Shown piece after piece: positions 1 through 6,275 of a DNA stretch of 9,376 nt (positions within the stretch are counted from its first letter, which is position 1; each line of letters opens with the position of its first letter). Origin of the DNA: Coleofasciculus sp. S288 (GTDB lineage: Bacteria; Cyanobacteriota; Cyanobacteriia; Cyanobacteriales; Coleofasciculaceae); the NCBI GenBank assembly GCA_020216575.1, contig JAIUYC010000083.1:1-9376 (forward strand), read 5' to 3'. The position numbers were made by a program, and so were the translations under genes. The notes beneath the pieces are model-generated. The model made no database searches. It worked only from the letters and a program-made list of their open reading frames with translations, and was not told the DNA's origin.

Positions 1-208
1 CCTCACTTAGGTTAATCCATTTCAAATTTGCGTTTCCTAATTGCGCTTGAATTAACCTTGCCTTTCTGAGGTTAGCTTCTCTCAAGTCGGCACTGATTAG
101 ATTGATCCCAGGCAGTTGTGCCTGTTCTAGGTCAATGTCTCTAAGAATGGCTTCCCGAAAATCTCGTCTTCCAGCTGTATATTGCTCCAGCAGTTCATCA
201 ACGTTCAT
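1..208 (-). CDS. Pentapeptide-repeat protein (3' end outside window)
   Basis: This is the first 69 codons of a minus-strand gene that runs off the left edge. After a short N-terminal lead (MNVDELLEQY) the protein falls into five-residue blocks with the A(D/N)Lxx pattern: DFREA, DLEQA, NLISA, DLREA, NLRKA, QLGNA, NLKWI. Pentapeptide repeats fold into a right-handed quadrilateral beta helix. In cyanobacteria they are numerous, and most have no assigned biochemical role. I chose the ATG at 208 because a purine-rich Shine-Dalgarno (GGGGAAGGGG) lies just upstream. An in-frame ATG at 232 is possible but would place that motif inside the gene. A TTGACA hexamer on the minus strand (261-256) could be a -35 box, but no good -10 follows it. 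The gene is divergent from the porin gene. The family call is firm; the function and full length are not visible. Confidence 0.88.
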   Translation of the reverse strand, partial: MNVDELLEQYTAGRRDFREAILRDIDLEQAQLPGINLISADLREANLRKARLIQAQLGNANLKWINLSE

Positions 209-276
209 CTTATCCCCTTCCCCGACTTGCATTAACTTCACAATAGCCTACTGGTTGTCAATAGGATATGAAGAGA

Positions 277-303
277 TTGACAAGGAGTGAAGCCACTTTT
301 AAT
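277..303 (+). promoter_or_regulatory. Candidate sigma-70 promoter of the porin gene
   Basis: A perfect TTGACA (277-282) is followed after 15 bp by TTTAAT (298-303), a 5/6 match to the -10 consensus. The spacing is shorter than the usual 16-18 bp. The site would leave a leader of roughly 95 bases before the GTG at 404. The 9-mer AATCATTAT (301-309) overlaps the -10 and resembles one half of a Fur box, but the other half is not recognisable. This is inferred from sequence only. Confidence 0.35.
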
Positions 304-403
304 CATTATGAACTTTTGAAATCCCAGACTTAATTCTCATGGCGTCCGGGTGCTTTAACGATTAACAATGTGAAAGGAGCGCGAATTGGTGTGAGGAATA
401 AAA

Positions 404-2092
404 GTGGAAATAGGTCAAATTGGGCGGAATTTGCTAGCGGTTAGCCCAGCAAATGCGATCGCATTTTTTGTTTTGTGTAGTGGGGCAGTTGCGACACAAG
501 AGCCAGCTGCAATCGCGCAAAATCAAGCGAATCAAGTCTTGACAGATGCTACACAGTCTGGTGTTGTGCCAACGAGTGACCCACCAGACCCAACATCGGA
601 GGTTTTAGAGAAAATCGAGCAATATAGCCAGGAACCCGATGCCGATACCAGTTTGGAACAGGATGACAGCATGGAGCAGGTTACCAATGTGTCGCAACTG
701 AGGGATGTTCGACCGGGTGACTGGGCTTATGAAGCCGTGCGATCGCTAATTGAACGATACGGCGTACTCGGTGGGTATCCTGATGGTACGTTCCGGGGTA
801 ATCGTACCATGACCCGATATGAGTTTGCGGCTGCCTTAGATCAAGTTTTCACACAAATTGAGGAGCTTCTCCGTCAAGGTATAACGTCTATTCCTGAGGA
901 AGAGTTTGCATTCTTGCAGCGATTAAAAGATGAGTTTGTTGTCGAACTCGCCCTCCTGCGCGGTGATGTCGATGGACTCACTGCCCGAACCATTGAACTG
1001 GAACTGACTCAATTTTCCACCACGACCAAACTGGATGGAGAAGTTGTCTTTGGGTTAACCAGTATTGTGAATGGGGAAGATGCCAACGGTAATGACGTTG
1101 ACGGTGTAACTACGTTTGGTCATCGGACGCGCTTAAACTTAGAAACTAGTTTCACCGGTCGAGATTTGTTGCGCACACGATTGCAAGCAGAAGGAATGGG
1201 TTCTCTGGAACGCCGCACCCTAACTCCTGAAGGCGAACTGGCGTTTACGGGTGGTACGGATAGCAATGTTCAGTTGGATGCCCTACTATACAGCTTTCCA
1301 ATTGGCGATCGCACTCAAGTCGTCATTGCTGCCAATGCGGGTGCTGCGGATGACTTTGCCAGCACGGTTAACCCTTACCTGGATGGGGATGGAGCCAGTG
1401 GAGCCTTATCTCGCTTTGCCACCCGCCATCCCATCTACTACCTCGTTAGTGGTGCGGGTGTCGGTATCAGGCACGCTTTTAGTGAGGGATTGGAACTGAG
1501 TTTGGGTTACTTGGCAGGCGATGCGGGTAACCCTGCGCAAGGCGGGGGTTTGTTTGATGGTTCCTATGGAGCATTAGCCCAGGTTGTCTTTCAGCCTAAC
1601 GAACAGTTGACCCTTGGCTTAACCTACGTTCACGCCTATAACAACTACCTGCAAACCGGCAGTAACAGTGCCAATTTACTAGGATTAACGACAGTCAGCA
1701 ACTCTTTTGGCGTTGAAGCGTCTTTCCAAATTAACCCCCGGTTTTTCTTAGGAGGCTGGGTGGGATACACAGCAGCAGATGTCATTAACCAGGGGGATGC
1801 TAGTATCTGGAATTGGGCGCTAACGGCTGCGTTTCCTGACTTAGGGAAAACCGGGAATCTAGCAGGCATTCTGATTGGCATGGAGCCGAAAGTAACAGGC
1901 AGTGACGACCGTTTGGCAAACCTAGGTATTGACGATCCAAGCACATCCCTCCATCTAGAAGCGTTCTACCAATACCAGTTGACGGATAATATCACTATTA
2001 CACCTGGAATTATCTGGCTGACCGCTCCAGACCATAATAGTGCTAACGCTGATGTCGTAATTGGAACAGTAAGAACAACATTTAGGTTCTAG
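404..2092 (+). CDS. SLH-domain outer-membrane porin (OprB/SomA type, 'iron uptake porin' family)
   Basis: 562 residues. The N-terminus has a hydrophobic export segment (about residues 10-30) ending in small residues. A Gln/Asp/Glu-rich linker follows, then one S-layer homology domain (about 97-155: DVRPGDWAYEAVRSL, GGYPDGTFRGNRTMTRYEFA), which in cyanobacterial porins anchors the protein to peptidoglycan-linked polymer. Next comes a probable coiled coil (about 150-200). From about residue 205 the rest is a beta-barrel with alternating strands, closed by the C-terminal phenylalanine motif (TFRF) typical of outer-membrane proteins. Mature Cys residues are absent, as expected for an exported barrel. 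This architecture is that of the SomA/SomB group, which passes small solutes; many homologues are named iron uptake porins. The start is GTG with GAGG seven bases upstream. A C/G hairpin after the stop may end the transcript. The family is certain; the substrate is not. Confidence 0.93.
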   Translation: MEIGQIGRNLLAVSPANAIAFFVLCSGAVATQEPAAIAQNQANQVLTDATQSGVVPTSDPPDPTSEVLEKIEQYSQEPDADTSLEQDDSMEQVTNVSQLRDVRPGDWAYEAVRSLIERYGVLGGYPDGTFRGNRTMTRYEFAAALDQVFTQIEELLRQGITSIPEEEFAFLQRLKDEFVVELALLRGDVDGLTARTIELELTQFSTTTKLDGEVVFGLTSIVNGEDANGNDVDGVTTFGHRTRLNLETSFTGRDLLRTRLQAEGMGSLERRTLTPEGELAFTGGTDSNVQLDALLYSFPIGDRTQVVIAANAGAADDFASTVNPYLDGDGASGALSRFATRHPIYYLVSGAGVGIRHAFSEGLELSLGYLAGDAGNPAQGGGLFDGSYGALAQVVFQPNEQLTLGLTYVHAYNNYLQTGSNSANLLGLTTVSNSFGVEASFQINPRFFLGGWVGYTAADVINQGDASIWNWALTAAFPDLGKTGNLAGILIGMEPKVTGSDDRLANLGIDDPSTSLHLEAFYQYQLTDNITITPGIIWLTAPDHNSANADVVIGTVRTTFRF

Positions 2093-2120
2093 AAGTATCC
2101 AATGATGAATCCTCTCGGAG

Positions 2121-2160
2121 CTCCCCCCCAGCCCCCCTTAAAAAGGGGGATTTAGGGGGA
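2121..2160. repeat. C/G-tract hairpin repeat, possible porin terminator
   Basis: CCCCCTT (2133-2139) pairs with AAGGGGG (2143-2149) around an AAA loop. An outer C7 tract (2123-2129) can pair with a further G5 tract (2155-2159), giving a nested stem. Runs of this form (C-tract, TTAAAAA, G-tract, TTTAGGGGG) recur as dispersed intergenic elements in many cyanobacterial genomes. The element starts 28 bases after the porin stop codon, so it may also stop transcription, but there is no T-run after the stem. Confidence 0.55.
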
Positions 2161-2211
2161 TCGTAAGTGGGAAAGCGTGTCAACATTAACTTTCAGACCT
2201 CCTCTAAGTTT

Positions 2212-2568
2212 CAAGTTTCCAGGTCAAAGTGACAAAGTTCGAGTGCTGAACTCCAACAATCTAGATTAAAACAACAAGTTTCTTGTTTTAGTCAGCAACA
2301 ATCTAGCTTAAAACAACAAATTTCTTGTTTTAGTCAGCAACAGTCCAGCTTAAAACAACAAGTTTCTTGTTTTAGTCAGCAACAGTCCAGCTTAAAGCCT
2401 CAATCCTCGCGTTCTAAACTCCAAGCTTCAAGCTCAAAGCAGCAAAGTTCAAGCTTTAGACTTCAACAATCGAGGTCAAAGCTTCAACGTTTGCACTTTG
2501 AACTCCACTAGTCAAGGTCAAAGCAACATAGTTCGAGTTGCGAGCTTCAAGTGTCAAGGAAAAAGCGC
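2212..2568. repeat. 17-unit tandem array with exact 21-bp period
   Basis: Seventeen consecutive 21-bp units begin at 2212, 2233, 2254 and every 21 bases to 2548, with no indel. Most units start with CAA (two late units with CAC and CAT), and most carry TC near positions 7-8, A/G at 10-11 and an (A)AAG or AAAC-like core at 15-19. Units differ a lot in the right half and are much more alike at 2254-2400. One plus-strand frame is open from 2233 to 2508 (Gln/Ser/Lys-rich heptads, stop TAG at 2509). It has no ATG, GTG or TTG start and no ribosome site, so I treat the array as non-coding. An open frame is expected when the period is a multiple of three. A HIP1 site overlaps the last base pair of units (2567-2574). 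Confidence 0.85.
2254..2400. repeat. 42-bp higher-order repeats with hairpins inside the 21-bp array
   Basis: Pairs of 21-bp units are duplicated as 42-bp blocks starting at 2254, 2296 and 2338, with a fourth, truncated block from 2380. Neighbouring blocks differ at only two or three positions. Each full block contains AAAACAA and TTGTTTT separated by eight bases, so each RNA copy could fold into a seven- to nine-base-pair hairpin. The near-identity implies recent duplication compared with the rest of the array. Confidence 0.85.
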
Positions 2569-2627
2569 GATCGCTCCTCTACATCGACTTTGCGATCGCA
2601 CTTTTGCCAAAATATAGGGCGATTAGA

Positions 2628-2691
2628 AAAGATGTTGTTGGCGAATTAAATGAGGGGTAACACCCGCCACGAATTCGTCAACAACATCTTT
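2628..2691. repeat. Long inverted repeat (20-bp arms), possible terminator of the 2721-3707 gene
   Basis: The left arm 2628-2647 begins AAAGATGTTGTTGG and the right arm 2672-2691 is its reverse complement at 19 of 20 positions. The one mismatch becomes a G-U pair on the plus-strand RNA. The 24-base loop contains GGG-TAACA-CCC. On the minus strand the element lies about 30 bases after the stop of the secreted-protein gene and ends in TCTTTTCT, so it could terminate that transcript. A related sequence occurs at 6381-6496, which suggests a dispersed intergenic element rather than a dedicated terminator. Confidence 0.75.
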
Positions 2692-2720
2692 AAACCCTTA
2701 GCGAATCATGCCACTCTCCT

Positions 2721-3707
2721 CTAATTCTGACCCTGAGATTCAAGGTTCGTCTGCATTGATAAATTCGTCTCTACTGCCATCTCTTCTCCACTGGTAGACT
2801 GTTTAATGTTCATCTCATTCTTAGAACTAAGAGACATAGTGGAGCGAATCGGCATGGCTGTGTCTAAACGCATTGTCATTCGTCCCTGACCCTGAGATGA
2901 GAGGGATTTGAGGGTAATGCTAATTTCAGTTGGCGCTCCCGGTGGAGTCAATTCTTGAGAGTCAGCTTGTTGTTCTACGTTGACATTGAGGGTGATGACA
3001 TTATCCTGTCGATCCACCAACTCATAGATTGCACTTTGAGATAAATTGATTCCCCCCATATTAAAGGCAGAAGAAACACGCCACTTGGCTCCTTTTCCAA
3101 CCGCCTCAACAGGAAGAGGAAAAGAGAGTTGAGTGAGGGAATTCGATACTTGCTCGAACAATTGTTTTGTAACAGGGTCAAGTCCCTGCGGCAAGACCAA
3201 ATTACCCGATTTGATTTGCCCTCGGTTATCCATAATGGAAGAACCTCTGAGACCAACAACCTGCTTAAGTGCCGATCGCATAGCATTGAGGACTTCTGGT
3301 GGAACATCCGGTTCAGCCAAGACATTGGCTTGAGTAAACGCGAATTCGGAGTGAATGTCCCCGTTGGCATCGACCTGAGTAATGGTTACCTCCATCGTCA
3401 TATCACTAGATGGGACTTTGATCTGAGGCATGGGCTGACCAGATATCGTGCTGGTTACGTCCATACTCGTCCTCATCGTCGCCGTTTGCTTGGAGTTAGC
3501 CACAGGGGTAAACCGCAATTCCTGTCTGGGTTCTATTCCCGCATCCAGCAACTCTACTTGGGTTTGCATGGCGGGGGGAGTCTGGGAAGAGTTGTTGAGT
3601 TGCGCGACAGATAACGGAGTTTCCGCTTTAACAACTGCGGGTATCGGCTTGAGTCCGCCTCCAGTCAGGAAAAGACAAACGGAGCTAACGAGCAATAGTT
3701 TTTTCAT
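2721..3707 (-). CDS. Secreted protein of unknown function, possibly DUF6263-like
   Basis: 328 residues. MKKLLLVSSVCLFLTGGG is a clear signal peptide; cleavage is plausible after VVKA (about residue 28). The only Cys is inside the signal and is not in a lipobox, so a soluble or loosely attached periplasmic or extracellular protein is likely. The mature part is rich in alternating polar and hydrophobic strands (TMEVTITQVDANGDI, VITLNVNVEQQ, EISITLKSL), suggesting a beta-sandwich or curved sheet. The phrase PLPVEAVGKGAKWRV (about 198-211) recalls the 'P..PVG.GA.W' motif I associate with DUF6263-type secreted proteins; this is from memory and needs a profile search. The ATG at 3707 is chosen because it opens the signal peptide; only a weak AGG lies upstream. 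The gene stands alone on its strand, and no function can be assigned. Confidence 0.8.
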   Translation of the reverse strand: MKKLLLVSSVCLFLTGGGLKPIPAVVKAETPLSVAQLNNSSQTPPAMQTQVELLDAGIEPRQELRFTPVANSKQTATMRTSMDVTSTISGQPMPQIKVPSSDMTMEVTITQVDANGDIHSEFAFTQANVLAEPDVPPEVLNAMRSALKQVVGLRGSSIMDNRGQIKSGNLVLPQGLDPVTKQLFEQVSNSLTQLSFPLPVEAVGKGAKWRVSSAFNMGGINLSQSAIYELVDRQDNVITLNVNVEQQADSQELTPPGAPTEISITLKSLSSQGQGRMTMRLDTAMPIRSTMSLSSKNEMNIKQSTSGEEMAVETNLSMQTNLESQGQN

Positions 3708-3744
3708 GGCCTGAGTTAAGAGGAAAGCGTGTCTGGGGATGGTA

Positions 3745-4037
3745 GCGATCGCATTTTAGCTTCTGTCCAATAGAGGATGTGGGAGCGATCGCCCTCTCAA
3801 GTTCCAGAACGCGATCGCTTTACTCCGTGTTATGAAGATGTCGTAAAGTTACTTCATCAACTGACTTCGAGCCTATTTATAACTTCAACTTATGTTTAAG
3901 TACATTAATAGTTTCTAGTTTAAAGCGAGCTTAAAAAAATTAGGAAGCTCCTTTAAAGCGAGCTTAAAAAAATTAGGAAGCTCCATATAAATTTCGCTCA
4001 GTATAGGAGCGATCGCACTCCGTCATAAAGCGATCGC
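3745..4037. repeat. Cluster of five HIP1 octamers
   Basis: GCGATCGC occurs at 3745, 3785, 3811, 4009 and 4030. Three are in the intergenic space upstream of the secreted-protein gene and two in the 3' end of the Uma2 gene. Ten further perfect copies in the window start at 455, 739, 1305, 2567, 2592, 4694, 5353, 6605, 7216 and 8873. HIP1 is the classic over-represented palindrome of cyanobacterial genomes and identifies the host group. Confidence 0.9.
3919..3984. repeat. Perfect 33-bp tandem duplication overlapping the Uma2 stop codon
   Basis: Bases 3919-3951 and 3952-3984 are identical. Each copy contains GAGCTT and AAGCTC separated by 12 bases, so each can form a six-base-pair hairpin whose loop holds the A7 (T7 on the minus strand) tract. 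The right copy encodes the last codons and the TAA stop (3975-3973) of the minus-strand Uma2 gene; the left copy is its downstream flank. The paired hairpins may act in 3'-end formation, although the T-run sits in the loop and not after the stem. Confidence 0.9.
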
Positions 4038-4605
4038 TCTTATCCGAACAGAGATTCCACGTCACAGATAAACCTGGTAACAGTGGACTCGTGAGTCGAT
4101 CCGCCTTAAACAAGGTCATAGCTTTCTTGAGAATGACATTCTCTCGTCTAAAAACCTCAATTAACTGTTGTTCGCGATCAGCGATCCAATACTCAGAAAC
4201 CCCTTGAACCGAATAGAGTTTTAACTTCGTTTCCCGGTCGCGTTTCTTATCTTTTTCACTCTTCGACAAAACCTCAACAATCAGCTCGGGAGCACCTGTC
4301 AGATGACCTGAACTATCCAGAACCTGAGCTAAACGTTCATTGCTTGCCCAGACAACATCTGGAATTACAGCGTCTGCTTCAGAAAAAATTATACCGGGAG
4401 CAAATGCCGCTTGACCCAAACCGCTCTGTCGGGACCAAACTCTCAATTCTGCATAAATAGCACCAGCAATATCTTGGTGATCCCAATGAGGAGCACGGGT
4501 CACAAATAGCTCTCCATCAATGATTTCGTAACGATTGCCGTTATCAGGGAAACCTTCTAAATCGGTGATCGTCCAACGGACTTGTCCAGAGGTGGCTGAG
4601 GTCAT
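3973..4605 (-). CDS. Uma2 family (DUF820) PD-(D/E)XK nuclease-fold protein
   Basis: 210 residues from the ATG at 4605, which has GGAG eight bases upstream. A GTG two codons earlier (4611) is only two bases from that motif and less likely. The family signature is complete: N-terminal WTITDLEGFP, NRYEIIDGELFV (E28), a dense middle segment ending AVIPDVVW (D83), APELIVEVLSKSEKDKKRDRETKLKLY (E111, K127), GVSEYWIADREQQLIEVF, and the closing LLPGLSVTW. Uma2 proteins share the restriction-endonuclease-like fold, are present in dozens of copies in many cyanobacteria, and have no settled biological role; some are linked to mobile DNA. Here nothing mobile is adjacent. After residue 183 there is an unusual hydrophilic tail of about 27 residues encoded over two HIP1 sites and one half of a 33-bp duplication. 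The family is secure; activity is untested. Confidence 0.93.
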   Translation of the reverse strand: MTSATSGQVRWTITDLEGFPDNGNRYEIIDGELFVTRAPHWDHQDIAGAIYAELRVWSRQSGLGQAAFAPGIIFSEADAVIPDVVWASNERLAQVLDSSGHLTGAPELIVEVLSKSEKDKKRDRETKLKLYSVQGVSEYWIADREQQLIEVFRRENVILKKAMTLFKADRLTSPLLPGLSVTWNLCSDKSDRFMTECDRSYTERNLYGAS

Positions 4606-4673
4606 AGACACCGCTCCAGAGTACGGGTACTTCTATTATCATGAATTTTTGTACTGCCAAGGACGAAGGGTGC

Positions 4674-4689
4674 TACGAGTCCTCTCGTA
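4674..4689. other. Small perfect hairpin between HlyD and Uma2 genes
   Basis: TACGAG (4674-4679) and CTCGTA (4684-4689) are perfect complements around a four-base loop. The hairpin lies about 50 bases downstream of the HlyD stop on the minus strand and about 70 bases upstream of the Uma2 start. There is no T-run on the minus strand after it, so it may be a weak terminator, an RNA-stability element or chance. Confidence 0.3.
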
Positions 4690-4736
4690 AAAGGCGATCG
4701 CTTCACCCCATCCCAACTTTGAGCTATAGCAATTTT

Positions 4737-6275
4737 CTACCTCGCAAACTCCACGGCACCCCTAAACCTCTGCTCAAACTTATTCCGCGCTATATCCCAC
4801 ACGGTTAACTTATCTGGCAAGATAATCTCACCATTCACCGACATCCCTAACTGAAGACGAACGGGTTGACCATTCATTTCTAAAGACGGGCGATTTAGCT
4901 GAATCCTGGCTGGAAAGGCATAATAAGGACGTTGTGGAGTGGGCGGCAAGACATCAGAACCAACCCACACTACCTTGCCCGGAATGCTGCCAAACTTGCT
5001 CTTGGGGAAGGACGCCATTCTGACTTCCACATCCATCCCCTCTTTAACCAACCCAATATCTTTGTCGTTCAGAAACACCGAAGCCACCAAGCTATCGTTA
5101 GGCACAATTGTCATCAACGTTTGATTGGCATCGGCAACATATCCCGGTTCGGATGGCTGCAAATCGAAGACAACTCCCTCAACTGGCGATATCATTTGTT
5201 GACCCTGTGGCTGTTCTGCTTTAGTCAACTGAGCATCAAGTGCTGCAATTCTCTGCTGATTATCTAGTTGAGCTTGCTTGAGTTGCGAGTCAATTTGGGC
5301 AATCCGTTTTTGGTTCTCTGAAATCTTAGTTAGAACCTCTTTCGTCGAGAGAGCGATCGCATTTTGCAGTTCCTCTTTCCCTTTGGTAATCTCCCCTGTG
5401 AGTCGCTGTTGCTCCGCCTTCAGCCGTTCAATTTCCGCCAGATTGTTCGATACCTCTTGCTTCTGACGTTGGTATTCCTGAGACGCTGTTCCTTGCTGTG
5501 TTCTCTGCGTCTCCAGAATGTCTTGATTTACAGCTAGTAGCTTTTGTGTTGCTGCCAATTTTTCCTGTACCTGGCTGAGTTGTTTTTCCAACGTCTGAAT
5601 CTGCAACTGCATCTCTGCCGCACGCGACTGCACTTCAGGACTGCTAGCGGCTAAAAGCTTCTGTTGGTTGGCATTGAACTCGCTATCGGCTTTACCTTTT
5701 AAAGTCTTGTCCGATACCAAAGTTTGGTAGTACTGATTTTCTTTAACCAATTCTGTCCGCAGCTGAATCAGCGAAGCCAACTTGGACTCACCACTTGGAG
5801 TCTCGCCCTTCAGAACCTCTTCGTAAAGCTGATTTTCTTTAATAAGGGTGTCTTTCTCTTTCTTGAGAGCCTCTAACTCGGCAGGAGGTACTGTCGATTG
5901 AAACGTTACTAGAGGTTCGTTTTCCTCTACCGCTTCCCCATCTTTGACATAAATGTCCTGCACCACACCCTGGGTAGGGGCTTTAACGTCTGTAACAGCA
6001 CCTTGCAGTTCCAACGTTCCTGTTGCTGGAATGGTTTGGTCAAACCGAGCAATCGCTGCCCAAATTCCCACACTAATGCCTGCTCCCACCAATAACGAGG
6101 CAAAAATGTACGACCAAAAGACTGGACGTTTTAGAAGTATGACTCGTTCAGATGAATGTGAATTGATCTGACTGGGATTGGATGAATTATGCGGAGTAAC
6201 TCGATCCGCATTGGAGGAATCAAGCGGGGTGAGTTGAGTATGATTAGGGGAATCAAAAAGCTCTCTAGATTTCAC
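4737..6275 (-). CDS. HlyD-family membrane fusion protein (periplasmic adaptor of an exporter)
   Basis: 512 residues. A Ser/Asn-rich cytoplasmic lead (1-46) precedes one transmembrane helix (about 53-76). A split biotinyl-lipoyl domain follows: first half at about 96-126 (VKAPTQGVVQDIYVKDGEAV), second half at about 360-392 (MISPVEGVVFDLQPSEPGYV). Between the halves runs a long coiled-coil hairpin (about 131-355, rich in Gln, Glu, Lys and Leu). A beta-barrel domain (about 395-485, with ASVFLNDKDIGLVKEGMDVEVRM) closes the protein. Adaptors of this design link an inner-membrane ABC exporter to an outer-membrane channel in type I secretion or peptide and bacteriocin export. The start is GTG with GGGAGG nine bases upstream. 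No ABC transporter or TolC-like gene is on either side in this window, so the partner must be encoded elsewhere. Family certain; cargo unknown. Confidence 0.93.
   Translation of the reverse strand: MKSRELFDSPNHTQLTPLDSSNADRVTPHNSSNPSQINSHSSERVILLKRPVFWSYIFASLLVGAGISVGIWAAIARFDQTIPATGTLELQGAVTDVKAPTQGVVQDIYVKDGEAVEENEPLVTFQSTVPPAELEALKKEKDTLIKENQLYEEVLKGETPSGESKLASLIQLRTELVKENQYYQTLVSDKTLKGKADSEFNANQQKLLAASSPEVQSRAAEMQLQIQTLEKQLSQVQEKLAATQKLLAVNQDILETQRTQQGTASQEYQRQKQEVSNNLAEIERLKAEQQRLTGEITKGKEELQNAIALSTKEVLTKISENQKRIAQIDSQLKQAQLDNQQRIAALDAQLTKAEQPQGQQMISPVEGVVFDLQPSEPGYVADANQTLMTIVPNDSLVASVFLNDKDIGLVKEGMDVEVRMASFPKSKFGSIPGKVVWVGSDVLPPTPQRPYYAFPARIQLNRPSLEMNGQPVRLQLGMSVNGEIILPDKLTVWDIARNKFEQRFRGAVEFAR

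Noticed and set aside
102..290. 62-codon plus-strand open frame
   Set aside because: It is antisense to the pentapeptide-repeat gene, is Ser-rich low-complexity sequence and has no ribosome site.
2212..2568. CRISPR array or diversity-generating template repeat
   Set aside because: Repeats are directly adjacent with no unique spacers, 21 bp is too short for a CRISPR repeat-spacer unit, and no cas or reverse transcriptase gene is present.
3129..3614. 161-codon plus-strand open frame
   Set aside because: It lies fully inside the secreted-protein gene on the other strand; that gene has a signal peptide and sensible composition, while this frame shows no domain.
3973..4605. Defence or mobile-element nuclease system
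   Set aside because: The Uma2 protein has a nuclease fold, but no methylase, helicase, transposase or partner gene is adjacent, so no system can be claimed.
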